A stretch of DNA of 64,000 nt, taken from positions 310,001-374,000 of the forward strand of contig CBDBVE010000007.1 of NCBI GenBank assembly GCA_965212595.1, in the 5' to 3' direction. The DNA comes from Poritiphilus sp965212595. GTDB lineage: Bacteria; Bacteroidota; Bacteroidia; Flavobacteriales; Flavobacteriaceae. Positions 26,801 through 36,114 of the stretch are shown one piece after another (positions within the stretch are counted from its first letter, which is position 1; each line of letters begins with the position of its first letter). A program made the translations under genes and the position numbers. The notes under the pieces were generated by a model, which was not told the origin of the DNA, made no database searches, and saw nothing but the letters and a program-made list of their open reading frames with translations.

Positions 26801-29800
26801 TCTGTACCTGCGTCGTCTAAATGTGATAAGTCTACAGTCTGACTCGTACCATCTTCGATACCTACGGTCAATACGTTGGTGGTGGTATTTACACCAAGGC
26901 TTTCAATGTTCTGATCGTCTGTTCCTACTAAACTGGAAAGGTCTACAGTTTCTGAAGTACCATTCTCTATTCCGATAGTTAGATCTGTTCCTGCAAGGCC
27001 TGATCCGCTAATATTCTGGTCATCAGTACCAACAAGACTTGATAGGTCTACAGTTTCCGAGGTACCATTTTCTATACCGATGGTAAGATCTGTACCTGAA
27101 AGGCCGGATCCATTGATATTCTGGTCATCGGTACCCGCGTCGTCTAAATGGGACAGGTCTACAGTCTGACTCGTTCCGTCCTCGATACCTACAGTCAATA
27201 TGTTTGTTGTGGTATTTACACCAAGGCTTTCAATATTCTGGTCATCAGTACCAACAAGACTTGATAAATCAACAGTTTCCGAGGTACCGTTTTCTATACC
27301 GATGGTAAGATCAGTACCTGTAAGTCCGGATCCATTGATATTCTGGTCATCAGTACCTGCGTCGTCTAAATGTGATAAGTCTACAGTCTGACTCGTACCA
27401 TCTTCAATACCTACAGTCAATACGTTTGTAGTGGTATTTACACCAAGGCTTTCAATATTTTGATCGTCTGTACCTACTAAACTTGATAGGTCTACGGTTT
27501 CTGAGGTACCATTTTCTATACCGATGGTAAGATCAGTACCTGTAAGTTCGGATCCATTGATATTCTGGTCATCAGTACCTGCGTCGTCTAAATGTGATAA
27601 ATCGACAGTCTGACTCGTACCATCTTCAATACCTACAGTCAATACGTTTGTTGTGGTATTTACACCAAGGCTTTCAATGTTCTGATCGTCAGTACCAACA
27701 AGACTAGATAAGTCTACAGTTTCTGAAGTCCCATTTTCTATTCCAATAGTTAAATCGGTTCCTGCAAGGCCAGATCCACTAATATTCTGGTCATCAGTAC
27801 CAACAAGACTTGATAAATCAACAGTTTCCGAGGTACCGTTTTCTATACCAATGGTAAGATCAGTACCTGTAAGTCCGGATCCATTGATATTCTGATCATC
27901 AGTACCAACAAGACTAGATAAGTCTACAGTTTCTGAAGTACCGTTTTCTATACCGATGGTAAGATCCGTACCTGCAAGGCCTGATCCGCTAATATTCTGG
28001 TCGTCTGTACCCGCGTCATCTAAATGTGACAGATCTACAGTCTGACTCGTACCATCTTCGATACCTACGGTCAATACGTTGGTGGTGGTATTTACACCAA
28101 GGCTTTCAATGTTCTGATCGTCTGTTCCTACTAAACTTGATAGGTCTACAGTTTCCGAAGTACCGTTTTCTATACCGATGGTAAGATCTGTACCTGCAAG
28201 GCCTGACCCACTGATATTCTGGTCGTCCGTACCCGCGTCGTCTAAATGCGACAGGTCTACGGTCTGACTCGTACCATCTTCAATACCTACAGTTAATACA
28301 TTTGTAGTGGTATTTACACCAAGGCTTTCAATATTCTGATCGTCTGTTCCTACCAAACTGGAAAGATCTACCGTCTCAGATCCTCCGTTTTCAATACCTA
28401 TAGTAAGATCTGTACCTGTAAGTCCAGATCCATTAATATTTTGGTCATCTGTACCGACAAGACTAGATAAGTCTACAGTTTCTGAGGTACCATTTTCTAT
28501 ACCGATGGTAAGATCAGTACCTACAAGACCTGATCCACTAATATTTTGATCATCGGTACCAACAAGACTGGATAGGTCTACTGTTTCTGAGGTACCGTTT
28601 TCTATTCCAATTGTAAGATCAGTTCCGGCAAGGCCAGATCCACTGATATTCTGGTCATCGGTACTTCCGCCTGCTACTTCATCAATCGCCGCCTGTACAT
28701 CGGTGGCGGTTAAGCCCGAAGTTCCATTGTTGTAAGGATTGCTGGAAGCCCGTGTATCTAAAGTAACATCACTTCCGTCATTATTGGTAAAGGTATAGGT
28801 ACCATTACCATTATCAGTAATATCTGCTTTACTTACGGTTTGAGGAACACCATTCTCATTGGTATAGGTAAAGGTCCCGTCTGCATTGTCTACCAGGTTG
28901 GTAATCGTTTCAGATATAGTAACAGAGGCCACGTTCAGATACAACGCCCCGTCAGAACCAGAAGCCAGATCATTATTGGCATCGGTACTAATTAAGTTGT
29001 CTGATAGTGTACCTCCTCCATCAGTAACTTCCAAACTACCGGCATTCATGGTAACCGAAGTATTGTACTCGTTTCCAACTACGGCATCCGCATCATCTAC
29101 CAAAGAAGAAAGGTCTATGGTTTCATTAGTTCCGTTCTCAATTCCAATCGTAAGATCAGTTCCGGTAAGCCCAGAACCGCTAATATTTTGATCATCTGTA
29201 CCTACCAGACTGGATAAGTCTACAGTCTCAGATCCACCATTTTCTATACCTATAGTAAGATCTGTTCCTGTAAGGCCAGATCCGCTAATATTTTGATCGT
29301 CCGTGCCTACTAAGCTTGATAGGTCTACTGTTTCTGAGGTACCGTTTTCTATTCCGATTGTAAGGTCTGTACCTGCAAGGCCTGACCCACTAATATTCTG
29401 GTCGTCTGTACCTGCGTCGTCTAAATGCGACAGGTCTACGGTCTGACTCGTCCCGTCCTCGATACCTACCGTCAATACATTTGTAGTGGTATTTACACCA
29501 AGACTCTCAATGTTCTGATCATCTGTTCCTACTAAACTTGATAGATCTACAGTCTCAGATCCACCATTTTCTATACCGATAGTAAGATCAGTACCTGTAA
29601 GTCCGGATCCACTAATATTCTGGTCATCAGTACCGACAAGACTAGATAAGTCTACAGTCTCTGAAGTACCATTTTCAATTCCAATAGTCAAATCGGTTCC
29701 GGCAAGGCCAGATCCGCTAATGTTTTGATCGTCCGTACTCCCAGCTGCTACTTCATCTATTGCTGCCTGCACATCGGTTGCTGTCAATCCTGAAGTTGCA

Positions 29801-32800
29801 TTATTATAGCTTACTTCCGCTGCGGTCTGATCATCGGTCCCTACTAAACTTGAAAGGTCTACAGTTTCTGAAGTACCGTTCTCTATTCCAATGGTAAGAT
29901 CAGTACCTGTAAGGCCAGATCCGCTAATATTCTGGTCGTCTGTACCTGCATCGTCTAAATGTGATAAGTCTACGGTCTGACTAGTACCATCTTCAATACC
30001 TACGGTCAATACATTTGTAGTGGTATTTACACCAAGGCTTTCAATATTCTGATCGTCTGTACCTACCAGGCTTGAAAGGTCTACGGTCTCTGACCCCCCA
30101 TTTTCAATACCTATGGTAAGGTCTGTTCCTGTAAGGCCAGATCCGCTGATATTCTGGTCATCAGTACCGACAAGACTAGATAAGTCTACAGTTTCTGAAG
30201 TACCATTCTCTATTCCGATAGTTAGATCAGTACCTGCAAGTCCTGACCCACTTATATTCTGGTCGTCTGTACCTGCGTCATCTAAATGTGATAAATCGAC
30301 AGTCTGACTCGTACCATCTTCGATACCTACAGTTAATACATTTGTAGTAGTATTTACACCCAGGCTTTCAATATTCTGATCGTCTGTACCCACCAGGCTA
30401 GATAGATCTACAGTTTCTGAAGTTCCATTCTCTATTCCAATGGTAAGATCAGTACCTGCAAGGCCTGATCCACTGATATTTTGATCATCGGTACCAACAA
30501 GGCTGGATAGGTCTACAGTTTCTGAGGTACCGTTTTCTATTCCGATAGTTAAATCTGTGCCCGAAAGCCCAGATCCATTGATATTCTGGTCATCAGTACC
30601 CGCGTCGTCTAAATGTGACAGGTCTACGGTCTGACTCGTACCATCTTCGATACCTACCGTCAATACATTGGTAGTGGTATTTACACCAAGACTCTCAATG
30701 TTCTGATCGTCTGTTCCTACTAAACTTGATAGGTCTACAGTTTCTGAGGTACCGTTTTCTATTCCGATAGTCAAATCGGTTCCGGCAAGGCCAGATCCAC
30801 TGATATTCTGGTCATCTGTACTTCCGCCTGCTACTTCATCAATCGCCGCCTGTACATCGGTGGCGGTTAAGCCCGAAGTTCCATTGTTGTAAGGATTGCT
30901 GGAAGCCCGTGTGTCTAAAGTAACATCACTTCCGTCATTATTGGTAAAGGTATAGGTACCATTACCATTATCAGTAATATCTGCTTTACTTACGGTTTGA
31001 GGAACACCATTCTCATTGGTATAGGTAAAGGTCCCATCTGCATTGTCTACCAGGTTGGTAATCGTTTCAGATATGGTAACAGAAGCTACATTTAAATAAA
31101 GTGCACCATCAGAACCTGCGGTGATATCATTATTAGCGTCTACACTGATTAGGTTATCTGACAAAGTGCCTCCTCCATCAGTAACCTCCAAACTACCAGC
31201 ATTCATGGTAACCGCAGTATTGTACTCGTTTCCAACTACGGCATCCGCATCATCTACCAAAGAAGAAAGATCTATGGTTTCATTAGTTCCGTTCTCAATT
31301 CCAATCGTAAGATCAGTTCCGGTAAGCCCAGAACCGCTAATATTTTGATCATCGGTACCAACAAGACTAGATAAGTCTACAGTTTCTGAAGTACCGTTTT
31401 CTATACCGATGGTAAGATCCGTACCTGCAAGGCCTGATCCGCTAATATTCTGGTCGTCTGTACCCGCGTCATCTAAATGTGACAGATCTACAGTCTGACT
31501 CGTACCATCTTCGATACCTACGGTCAATACGTTGGTGGTGGTATTTACACCAAGGCTTTCAATGTTCTGATCGTCTGTTCCTACTAAACTTGAAAGGTCT
31601 ACAGTTTCTGAAGTACCGTTCTCTATTCCAATGGTAAGATCAGTACCTGTAAGGCCAGATCCGCTAATATTCTGGTCGTCTGTACCTGCATCGTCTAAAT
31701 GTGATAAGTCTACGGTCTGACTAGTACCATCTTCAATACCTACGGTCAATACATTTGTAGTGGTATTTACACCAAGGCTTTCAATATTCTGATCGTCTGT
31801 TCCTACTAAACTTGATAGATCTACCGTCTCAGATCCACCATTTTCTATACCAATGGTAAGATCAGTACCTGTAAGTCCGGATCCGCTAATATTCTGGTCA
31901 TCTGTACCGACAAGACTAGATAAGTCTACAGTTTCTGAAGTACCATTCTCTATTCCGATAGTTAGATCTGTTCCTGCAAGGCCTGATCCACTTATATTCT
32001 GGTCATCAGTACCCGCGTCATCTAAATGTGATAAATCGACAGTCTGACTCGTACCATCTTCGATACCTACTGTCAATACATTTGTAGTGGTATTTACCCC
32101 AAGACTCTCAATATTTTGATCGTCTGTACCCACCAGGCTAGATAGATCTACAGTCTCCGATCCACCATTTTCAATACCTATAGTAAGATCTGTACCTGCA
32201 AGTCCGGATCCACTAATATTCTGGTCATCTGTACCTACAAGACTCGATAGGTCTACGGTTTCTGAGGTTCCATTTTCTATTCCAATAGTTAAATCGGTTC
32301 CGGCAAGGCCAGATCCGCTAATGTTTTGATCGTCTGTACCCAAAGAAGCAATTGGCACACCCAGGGTTCCTCCACTATCGGTAATTTCCAAATTAGCTCC
32401 ATTTACGGCAAATCCGGTATTGATTTCGTTGGTAGGGTCTGGATCTAAATCCGGACTCGCACTGCCCCCAACCTGCTGCCAGGCAGCTCCATCCCATACA
32501 TATAACTGTCCTGCAACGTCGTCAACATAGGTTACCCCAGAATTCGCTGGCGTGGATGCAGGAGCACCAGAACCAATAAGCGTTAGCTCATTGGTAAGGT
32601 CTTCATCAGGATCTGTAGAATTTACTGTATAATTGCCATTGCCATCATCAGTAACCGATATAGCTCCGGTTCCGGCAATCACTGATTCTACCAGGCTGGA
32701 AAGGTCTACAACTTCGTTGGTACCGTTCTCTATACCTATAGTTAAATCTGTACCCGAAAGTCCGGATCCACTGATATTTTGGTCATCTGTGCTGTTGGTA

Positions 32801-35800
32801 TCTAATTCATCAATAGCGTCCTGAACGTTAGTGGCGGTTAGGCCTGAAACAGCATTGTTATAAGGGTTGCTACTTGCATTGGTATCAATGGTCTGGGTAG
32901 CACCCGTCTCATCGGTATAGGTATAGGTACCATCGCCATTGTCTGCGATGGTTGAAATAGACGTATCACTAATGGTAGTGGTATTTCCTCCGGCATCGGT
33001 AAAATCGTAAGTACCATCGCCATTATCTACTAAAGCTACGGTTCCGGCAGCGGCATTGATCTCGTCAATAGCGTCCTGAACGTTAGTGGCGGTTAGGCCT
33101 GAAACAGCATTGTTATAAGGGTTGCTACTTGCATTGGTATCAATGGTTTGGGTAGCACCCGTCTCATCGGTATAGGTATAGGTACCATCGCCATTGTCTG
33201 CGATAGTAGATATCGAAGTATCACTAATGGTAGTGGTATTTCCTCCGGCATCGGTAAAATCGTAAGTACCGTCGCCATTATCTACTAAAGCTACGGTTCC
33301 GGCAGCGGCATTGATCTCGTCAATAGCGTCCTGAACGTTAGTGGCGGTTAGGCCTGAAACAGCATTGTTATAAGGGTTGCTACTTGCATTGGTATCAATG
33401 GTTTGGGTAGCACCCGTCTCATCGGTATAGGTATAGGTACCATCGCCATTGTCTGCGATAGTAGATATCGAAGTATCACTAATGGTAGTGGTATTTCCTC
33501 CGGCATCGGTAAAATCGTAAGTACCGTCGCCATTATCTACTAAGGCTACGGTTCCGGCTGCGGCATTGATCTCGTCAATAGCGTCCTGAACGTTAGTGGC
33601 GGTTAGGCCTGAAACAGCATTGTTATAAGGGTTGCTACTTGCATTGGTATCAATGGTTTGGGTAGCACCCGTCTCATCGGTATAGGTATAGGTACCATCG
33701 CCATTGTCTGCGATAGTAGATATCGAAGTATCACTAATGGTAGTGGTATTTCCTCCGGCATCGGTAAAATCGTAAGTACCGTCGCCATTATCTACTAAGG
33801 CTACGGTTCCGGCTGCGGCATTGATCTCGTCAATAGCGTCCTGAACGTTAGTGGCGGTTAGGCCTGAAACAGCATTGTTATAAGGGTTGCTACTTGCATT
33901 GGTATCAATGGTTTGGGTAGCACCCGTCTCATCGGTATAGGTATAGGTACCATCGCCATTGTCTGCGATAGTAGATATCGAAGTATCACTAATGGTAGTG
34001 GTATTTCCTCCGGCATCGGTAAAATCGTAAGTACCGTCGCCATTATCTACTAAGGCTACGGTTCCGGCAGCGGCATTGATCTCGTCAATAGCGTCCTGAA
34101 CGTTAGTGGCGGTTAGGCCTGAAACAGCATTGTTATAAGGGTTGCTACTTGCATTGGTATCAATGGTTTGGGTAGCACCCGTCTCATCGGTATAGGTATA
34201 GGTACCATCGCCATTGTCTGCGATAGTAGATATCGAAGTATCACTAATGGTAGTGGTATTTCCTCCGGCATCGGTAAAATCGTAAGTACCGTCGCCATTA
34301 TCTACTAAGGCTACGGTTCCGGCAGCGGCATTGATCTCGTCAATAGCGTCCTGAACGTTAGTGGCGGTTAGGCCTGAAACAGCATTGTTATAAGGATTGC
34401 TACTTGCATTGGTATCAATGGTTTGGGTAGCACCCGTCTCATCGGTATAGGTATAGGTACCATCGCCATTGTCTGCGATGGTTGAAATAGACGTATCACT
34501 AATGGTAGTGGTATTTCCTCCGGCATCGGTAAAATCGTAAGTACCATCGCCATTATCTACTAAAGCTACGGTTCCGGCAGCGGCATTGATCTCGTCAATA
34601 GCGTCCTGAACGTTAGTGGCGGTTAGGCCTGAAACAGCATTGTTATAAGGGTTGCTACTTGCATTGGTATCAATGGTCTGGGTAGCACCCGTCTCATCGG
34701 TATAGGTATAGGTACCATCGCCATTGTCTGCGATGGTTGAAATAGACGTATCACTAATGGTAGTGGTATTTCCTCCGGCATCGGTAAAATCGTAAGTACC
34801 ATCGCCATTATCTACTAAAGCTACGGTTCCGGCAGCGGCATTGATCTCGTCAATAGCGTCCTGAACGTTAGTGGCGGTTAGGCCTGAAACAGCATTGTTA
34901 TAAGGGTTGCTACTTGCATTGGTATCAATGGTTTGGGTAGCACCCGTCTCATCGGTATAGGTATAGGTACCATCGCCATTGTCTGCGATAGTAGATATCG
35001 AAGTATCACTAATGGTAGTGGTATTTCCTCCGGCATCGGTAAAATCGTAAGTACCATCGCCATTATCTACTAAAGCTACGGTTCCGGCAGCGGCATTGAT
35101 CTCGTCAATAGCGTCCTGAACGTTAGTGGCGGTTAGGCCTGAAACAGCATTGTTATAAGGGTTGCTACTTGCATTGGTATCAATGGTTTGGGTAGCACCC
35201 GTCTCATCGGTATAGGTATAGGTACCATCGCCATTGTCTGCGATAGTAGATATCGAAGTATCACTAATGGTAGTGGTATTTCCTCCGGCATCGGTAAAAT
35301 CGTAAGTACCGTCGCCATTATCTACTAAGGCTACGGTTCCGGCTGCGGCATTGATCTCGTCAATAGCGTCCTGAACGTTAGTGGCGGTTAGGCCTGAAAC
35401 AGCATTGTTATAAGGGTTGCTACTTGCATTGGTATCAATGGTTTGGGTAGCACCCGTCTCATCGGTATAGGTATAGGTACCATCGCCATTGTCTGCGATA
35501 GTAGATATCGAAGTATCACTAATGGTAGTGGTATTTCCTCCGGCATCGGTAAAATCGTAAGTACCGTCGCCATTATCTACTAAGGCTACGGTTCCGGCTG
35601 CGGCATTGATCTCGTCAATAGCGTCCTGAACATTGGTCGCTGTAAGTCCTGAAGTACCATTATTATAACTGACGTCTGCTGCAGTTTGATCTAAGGCAGA
35701 AAGGTCTACGGTCACGGTATTCCCATCCTCAATATCCAATGATAGTACATTGGTGGTTGCATTAAAGCTAAAGTTCTGAAGGTTCTGGTTATCGGAAGAG

Positions 35801-36099
35801 GTCAGCTCCCAAGAATCACCATCCCAAAAATAAATGGTACCAGTATTGGTATTTACATAGATATCTCCTGTGTCAGCGCCTGTTGGCGTAGTAGCCCCCG
35901 GAGCGGTAACCACTGTCCCGCTTAGGACCTCACAATTACACTGATCCTGAAGTGTGACCGTGGTTTGCGAATAAGCAAATCCAGATATCAGGAAAATGAG
36001 TAATAAAATTCTTTTATCCATGACTTTAGCTTTACGTCTTGTCTTTTTAGTACTTTCTAATTTTCTATCGGGCAAATACCCTAATTCTGTCTCGCTCAT
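23833..36099 (-). CDS. Giant secreted repeat protein (about 4,060-4,090 residues)
   Basis: The reading frame opens at ATG 36099; ATG 36021 begins a compact signal peptide (MDKRILLLIFLISGFAYSQ), so the first 26 residues are either a basic signal extension or untranslated. Order: N-terminal domain with the only obvious cysteines (QCNCEVL) and a DIYVNTNTGTIYFWDGDSWE segment; eleven 85-residue repeats beginning NPYNNAVSGLTATNVQDAID; a linker with a second LYVWDGAAWQQ segment; then about 42 copies of a 35-residue TDDQNISGSGL unit mixed with about 23 copies of a 39-residue TDDQNIESLGV unit; two ~145-residue inserts; a unique C-domain of ~150 residues ending INVVFVVQ. No type A or type B sorting domain is visible. 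Composition is rich in Asp, Thr, Gly and Ser, with almost no Lys or Cys. It is probably a surface filament or adhesin. TNVQDAID repeats also occur in phage tail fibres, but no phage genes are nearby. Confidence 0.85.
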   Translation of the reverse strand: MSETELGYLPDRKLESTKKTRRKAKVMDKRILLLIFLISGFAYSQTTVTLQDQCNCEVLSGTVVTAPGATTPTGADTGDIYVNTNTGTIYFWDGDSWELTSSDNQNLQNFSFNATTNVLSLDIEDGNTVTVDLSALDQTAADVSYNNGTSGLTATNVQDAIDEINAAAGTVALVDNGDGTYDFTDAGGNTTTISDTSISTIADNGDGTYTYTDETGATQTIDTNASSNPYNNAVSGLTATNVQDAIDEINAAAGTVALVDNGDGTYDFTDAGGNTTTISDTSISTIADNGDGTYTYTDETGATQTIDTNASSNPYNNAVSGLTATNVQDAIDEINAAAGTVALVDNGDGTYDFTDAGGNTTTISDTSISTIADNGDGTYTYTDETGATQTIDTNASSNPYNNAVSGLTATNVQDAIDEINAAAGTVALVDNGDGTYDFTDAGGNTTTISDTSISTIADNGDGTYTYTDETGATQTIDTNASSNPYNNAVSGLTATNVQDAIDEINAAAGTVALVDNGDGTYDFTDAGGNTTTISDTSISTIADNGDGTYTYTDETGATQTIDTNASSNPYNNAVSGLTATNVQDAIDEINAAAGTVALVDNGDGTYDFTDAGGNTTTISDTSISTIADNGDGTYTYTDETGATQTIDTNASSNPYNNAVSGLTATNVQDAIDEINAAAGTVALVDNGDGTYDFTDAGGNTTTISDTSISTIADNGDGTYTYTDETGATQTIDTNASSNPYNNAVSGLTATNVQDAIDEINAAAGTVALVDNGDGTYDFTDAGGNTTTISDTSISTIADNGDGTYTYTDETGATQTIDTNASSNPYNNAVSGLTATNVQDAIDEINAAAGTVALVDNGDGTYDFTDAGGNTTTISDTSISTIADNGDGTYTYTDETGATQTIDTNASSNPYNNAVSGLTATNVQDAIDEINAAAGTVALVDNGDGTYDFTDAGGNTTTISDTSISTIADNGDGTYTYTDETGATQTIDTNASSNPYNNAVSGLTATNVQDAIDEINAAAGTVALVDNGDGTYDFTDAGGNTTTISDTSISTIADNGDGTYTYTDETGATQTIDTNASSNPYNNAVSGLTATNVQDAIDELDTNSTDDQNISGSGLSGTDLTIGIENGTNEVVDLSSLVESVIAGTGAISVTDDGNGNYTVNSTDPDEDLTNELTLIGSGAPASTPANSGVTYVDDVAGQLYVWDGAAWQQVGGSASPDLDPDPTNEINTGFAVNGANLEITDSGGTLGVPIASLGTDDQNISGSGLAGTDLTIGIENGTSETVDLSSLVGTDDQNISGSGLAGTDLTIGIENGGSETVDLSSLVGTDDQNIESLGVNTTTNVLTVGIEDGTSQTVDLSHLDDAGTDDQNISGSGLAGTDLTIGIENGTSETVDLSSLVGTDDQNISGSGLTGTDLTIGIENGGSETVDLSSLVGTDDQNIESLGVNTTTNVLTVGIEDGTSQTVDLSHLDDAGTDDQNISGSGLTGTDLTIGIENGTSETVDLSSLVGTDDQNIESLGVNTTTNVLTVGIEDGTSQTVDLSHLDDAGTDDQNISGSGLAGTDLTIGIENGTSETVDLSSLVGTDDQNISGSGLTGTDLTIGIENGTNETIDLSSLVDDADAVVGNEYNTAVTMNAGSLEVTDGGGTLSDNLISVDANNDITAGSDGALYLNVASVTISETITNLVDNADGTFTYTNENGVPQTVSKADITDNGNGTYTFTNNDGSDVTLDTRASSNPYNNGTSGLTATDVQAAIDEVAGGSTDDQNISGSGLAGTDLTIGIENGTSETVDLSSLVGTDDQNIESLGVNTTTNVLTVGIEDGTSQTVDLSHLDDAGTDDQNINGSGLSGTDLTIGIENGTSETVDLSSLVGTDDQNISGSGLAGTDLTIGIENGTSETVDLSSLVGTDDQNIESLGVNTTTNVLTVGIEDGTSQTVDLSHLDDAGTDDQNISGSGLAGTDLTIGIENGTSETVDLSSLVGTDDQNISGSGLTGTDLTIGIENGGSETVDLSSLVGTDDQNIESLGVNTTTNVLTVGIEDGTSQTVDLSHLDDAGTDDQNISGSGLTGTDLTIGIENGTSETVDLSSLVGTDDQTAAEVSYNNATSGLTATDVQAAIDEVAAGSTDDQNISGSGLAGTDLTIGIENGTSETVDLSSLVGTDDQNISGSGLTGTDLTIGIENGGSETVDLSSLVGTDDQNIESLGVNTTTNVLTVGIEDGTSQTVDLSHLDDAGTDDQNISGSGLAGTDLTIGIENGTSETVDLSSLVGTDDQNISGSGLTGTDLTIGIENGGSETVDLSSLVGTDDQNISGSGLTGTDLTIGIENGTNETIDLSSLVDDADAVVGNEYNTSVTMNAGSLEVTDGGGTLSDNLISTDANNDLASGSDGALYLNVASVTISETITNLVDNADGTFTYTNENGVPQTVSKADITDNGNGTYTFTNNDGSDVTLDTRASSNPYNNGTSGLTATDVQAAIDEVAGGSTDDQNISGSGLAGTDLTIGIENGTSETVDLSSLVGTDDQNISGSGLVGTDLTIGIENGTSETVDLSSLVGTDDQNINGSGLTGTDLTIGIENGGSETVDLSSLVGTDDQNIESLGVNTTTNVLTVGIEDGTSQTVDLSHLDDAGTDDQNISGSGLAGTDLTIGIENGTSETVDLSSLVGTDDQNIESLGVNTTTNVLTVGIEDGTSQTVDLSHLDDAGTDDQNISGSGLAGTDLTIGIENGTSETVDLSSLVGTDDQNINGSGLTGTDLTIGIENGTSETVDLSSLVGTDDQNISGSGLAGTDLTIGIENGTSETVDLSSLVGTDDQNIESLGVNTTTNVLTVGIEDGTSQTVDLSHLDDAGTDDQNINGSELTGTDLTIGIENGTSETVDLSSLVGTDDQNIESLGVNTTTNVLTVGIEDGTSQTVDLSHLDDAGTDDQNINGSGLTGTDLTIGIENGTSETVDLSSLVGTDDQNIESLGVNTTTNILTVGIEDGTSQTVDLSHLDDAGTDDQNINGSGLSGTDLTIGIENGTSETVDLSSLVGTDDQNISGSGLAGTDLTIGIENGTSETVDLSSLVGTDDQNIESLGVNTTTNVLTVGIEDGTSQTVDLSHLDDAGTDDQNISGSGLAGTDLTIGIENGTSETVDLSSLVGTDDQNIESLGVNTTTNILTVGIEDGTSQTVDLSHLDDAGTDDQNINGSGLSGTDLTIGIENGTSETVDLSSLVGTDDQNINGSGLSGTDLTIGIENGTSETVDLSSLVGTDDQNIESLGVNTTTNILTVGIEDGTSQTVDLSHLDDAGTDDQNINGSGLSGTDLTIGIENGTSETVDLSSLVGTDDQNIESLGVNTTTNVLTVGIEDGTSQTVDLSHLDDAGTDDQNINGSGLSGTDLTIGIENGTSETVDLSSLVGTDDQNIESLGVNTTTNVLTVGIEDGTSQTVDLSHLDDAGTDDQNINGSGLSGTDLTIGIENGTSETVDLSSLVGTDDQNIESLGVNTTTNVLTVGIEDGTSQTVDLSHLDDAGTDDQNINGSGLSGTDLTIGIENGTSETVDLSSLVGTDDQNINGSGLSGTDLTIGIENGTSETVDLSSLVGTDDQNINGSGLSGTDLTIGIENGTSETVDLSSLVGTDDQNIESLGVNTTTNVLTVGIEDGTSQTVDLSHLDDAGTDDQNINGSGLSGTDLTIGIENGTSETVDLSSLVGTDDQNIESLGVNTTTNILTVGIEDGTSQTVDLSHLDDAGTDDQNINGSGLSGTDLTIGIENGTSETVDLSSLVGTDDQNINGSGLSGTDLTIGIENGTSETVDLSSLVGTDDQNIESLGVNTTTNILTVGIEDGTSQTVDLSHLDDAGTDDQNINGSGLSGTDLTIGIENGTSETVDLSSLVGSDDQNIQSLGVNTTTNILTVGIENGSGQTVDLSHLDDAGTDDQNIESLAVDTGTNILTVGIENGTSQTVDLSHLDDAGTDDQFDDEVSLRTPIDVDEGGESSPTDETTVEEVIQAIAPITSKAARIFYPPSIAVDASTNGTFNIDLYAQYTAQFGTPTVASSGAPAAVPTYAANELYYYVTYADPAVFNTGTMSIDANGVLTYTIIGQPADYNSLINVVFVVQ
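28663..29195 (-). repeat. Long insert repeat, copy B (DADAVVGNEYNT block)
   Basis: A ~145-residue block (VDDADAVVGNEYNT, then SLEVTDGGGTLSDNLIS, ADGTFTYTNENGVPQTV and GTSGLTATDVQAAID) repeated almost word for word at 30815-31350. It contains a degenerate copy of the TATDVQAAID motif of the 85-residue array. Confidence 0.85.
30815..31350 (-). repeat. Long insert repeat, copy A (DADAVVGNEYNT block)
   Basis: Near-identical partner of the block at 28663-29195, with a few substitutions (for example NTAVTMN versus NTSVTMN). The pair implies duplication of a ~2.1 kb segment that includes the 35/39-residue units lying between them. Confidence 0.85.
32812..35616 (-). repeat. Tandem array of eleven near-identical 255-bp units
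   Basis: Exactly periodic 255-bp (85-codon) units encode NPYNNAVSGLTATNVQDAID through TYTDETGATQTIDTNASS. Units differ at a handful of silent positions, such as gatagtagatatcgaagtat versus gatggttgaaatagacgtat, and these variants alternate along the array. One diverged partial unit flanks the start (35617-35680). Confidence 0.95.
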
Positions 36100-36114
36100 A
36101 TAGTGTTTTCAGCT

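Larger units (their letters stand above)
24290..32345 (-). repeat. Interleaved 105-bp and 117-bp coding repeats of the giant gene
   Basis: By reading the protein I count about 42 units of 35 residues (TDDQNI-S/N-GSGL-A/T/S, then GTDLTIGIENG and SETVDLSSLVG) and about 23 units of 39 residues (TDDQNIESLGVN, then VLTVGIEDG and SQTVDLSHLDDAG). Units nearer the gene start are ISGSGLA/T variants and those nearer the end are INGSGLS, so similarity is highest between neighbours. Confidence 0.9.

Noticed and set aside
25340..32824. Plus-strand ORFs opposite the giant repeats (RSVPxxPDPLIFWSSVP type)
   Set aside because: They are antisense images of the repeat units and share the same periodicity; no start signals or conservation expected.
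32838..35573. Eleven 61-residue minus-strand ORFs (MATVLTILPMPEEIPLPLV)
   Set aside because: Alternative-frame shadows of the 255-bp units.
32812..35616. Regular repeats resembling a CRISPR array
   Set aside because: Units are 255 bp with no variable spacers and form one open reading frame.
23833..36099. Phage or prophage tail-fibre gene
   Set aside because: TNVQDAID and WDGxxW motifs are phage-like, but there is no capsid, tail, lysis or integrase gene nearby. The neighbours are T9SS cargo and SprF.
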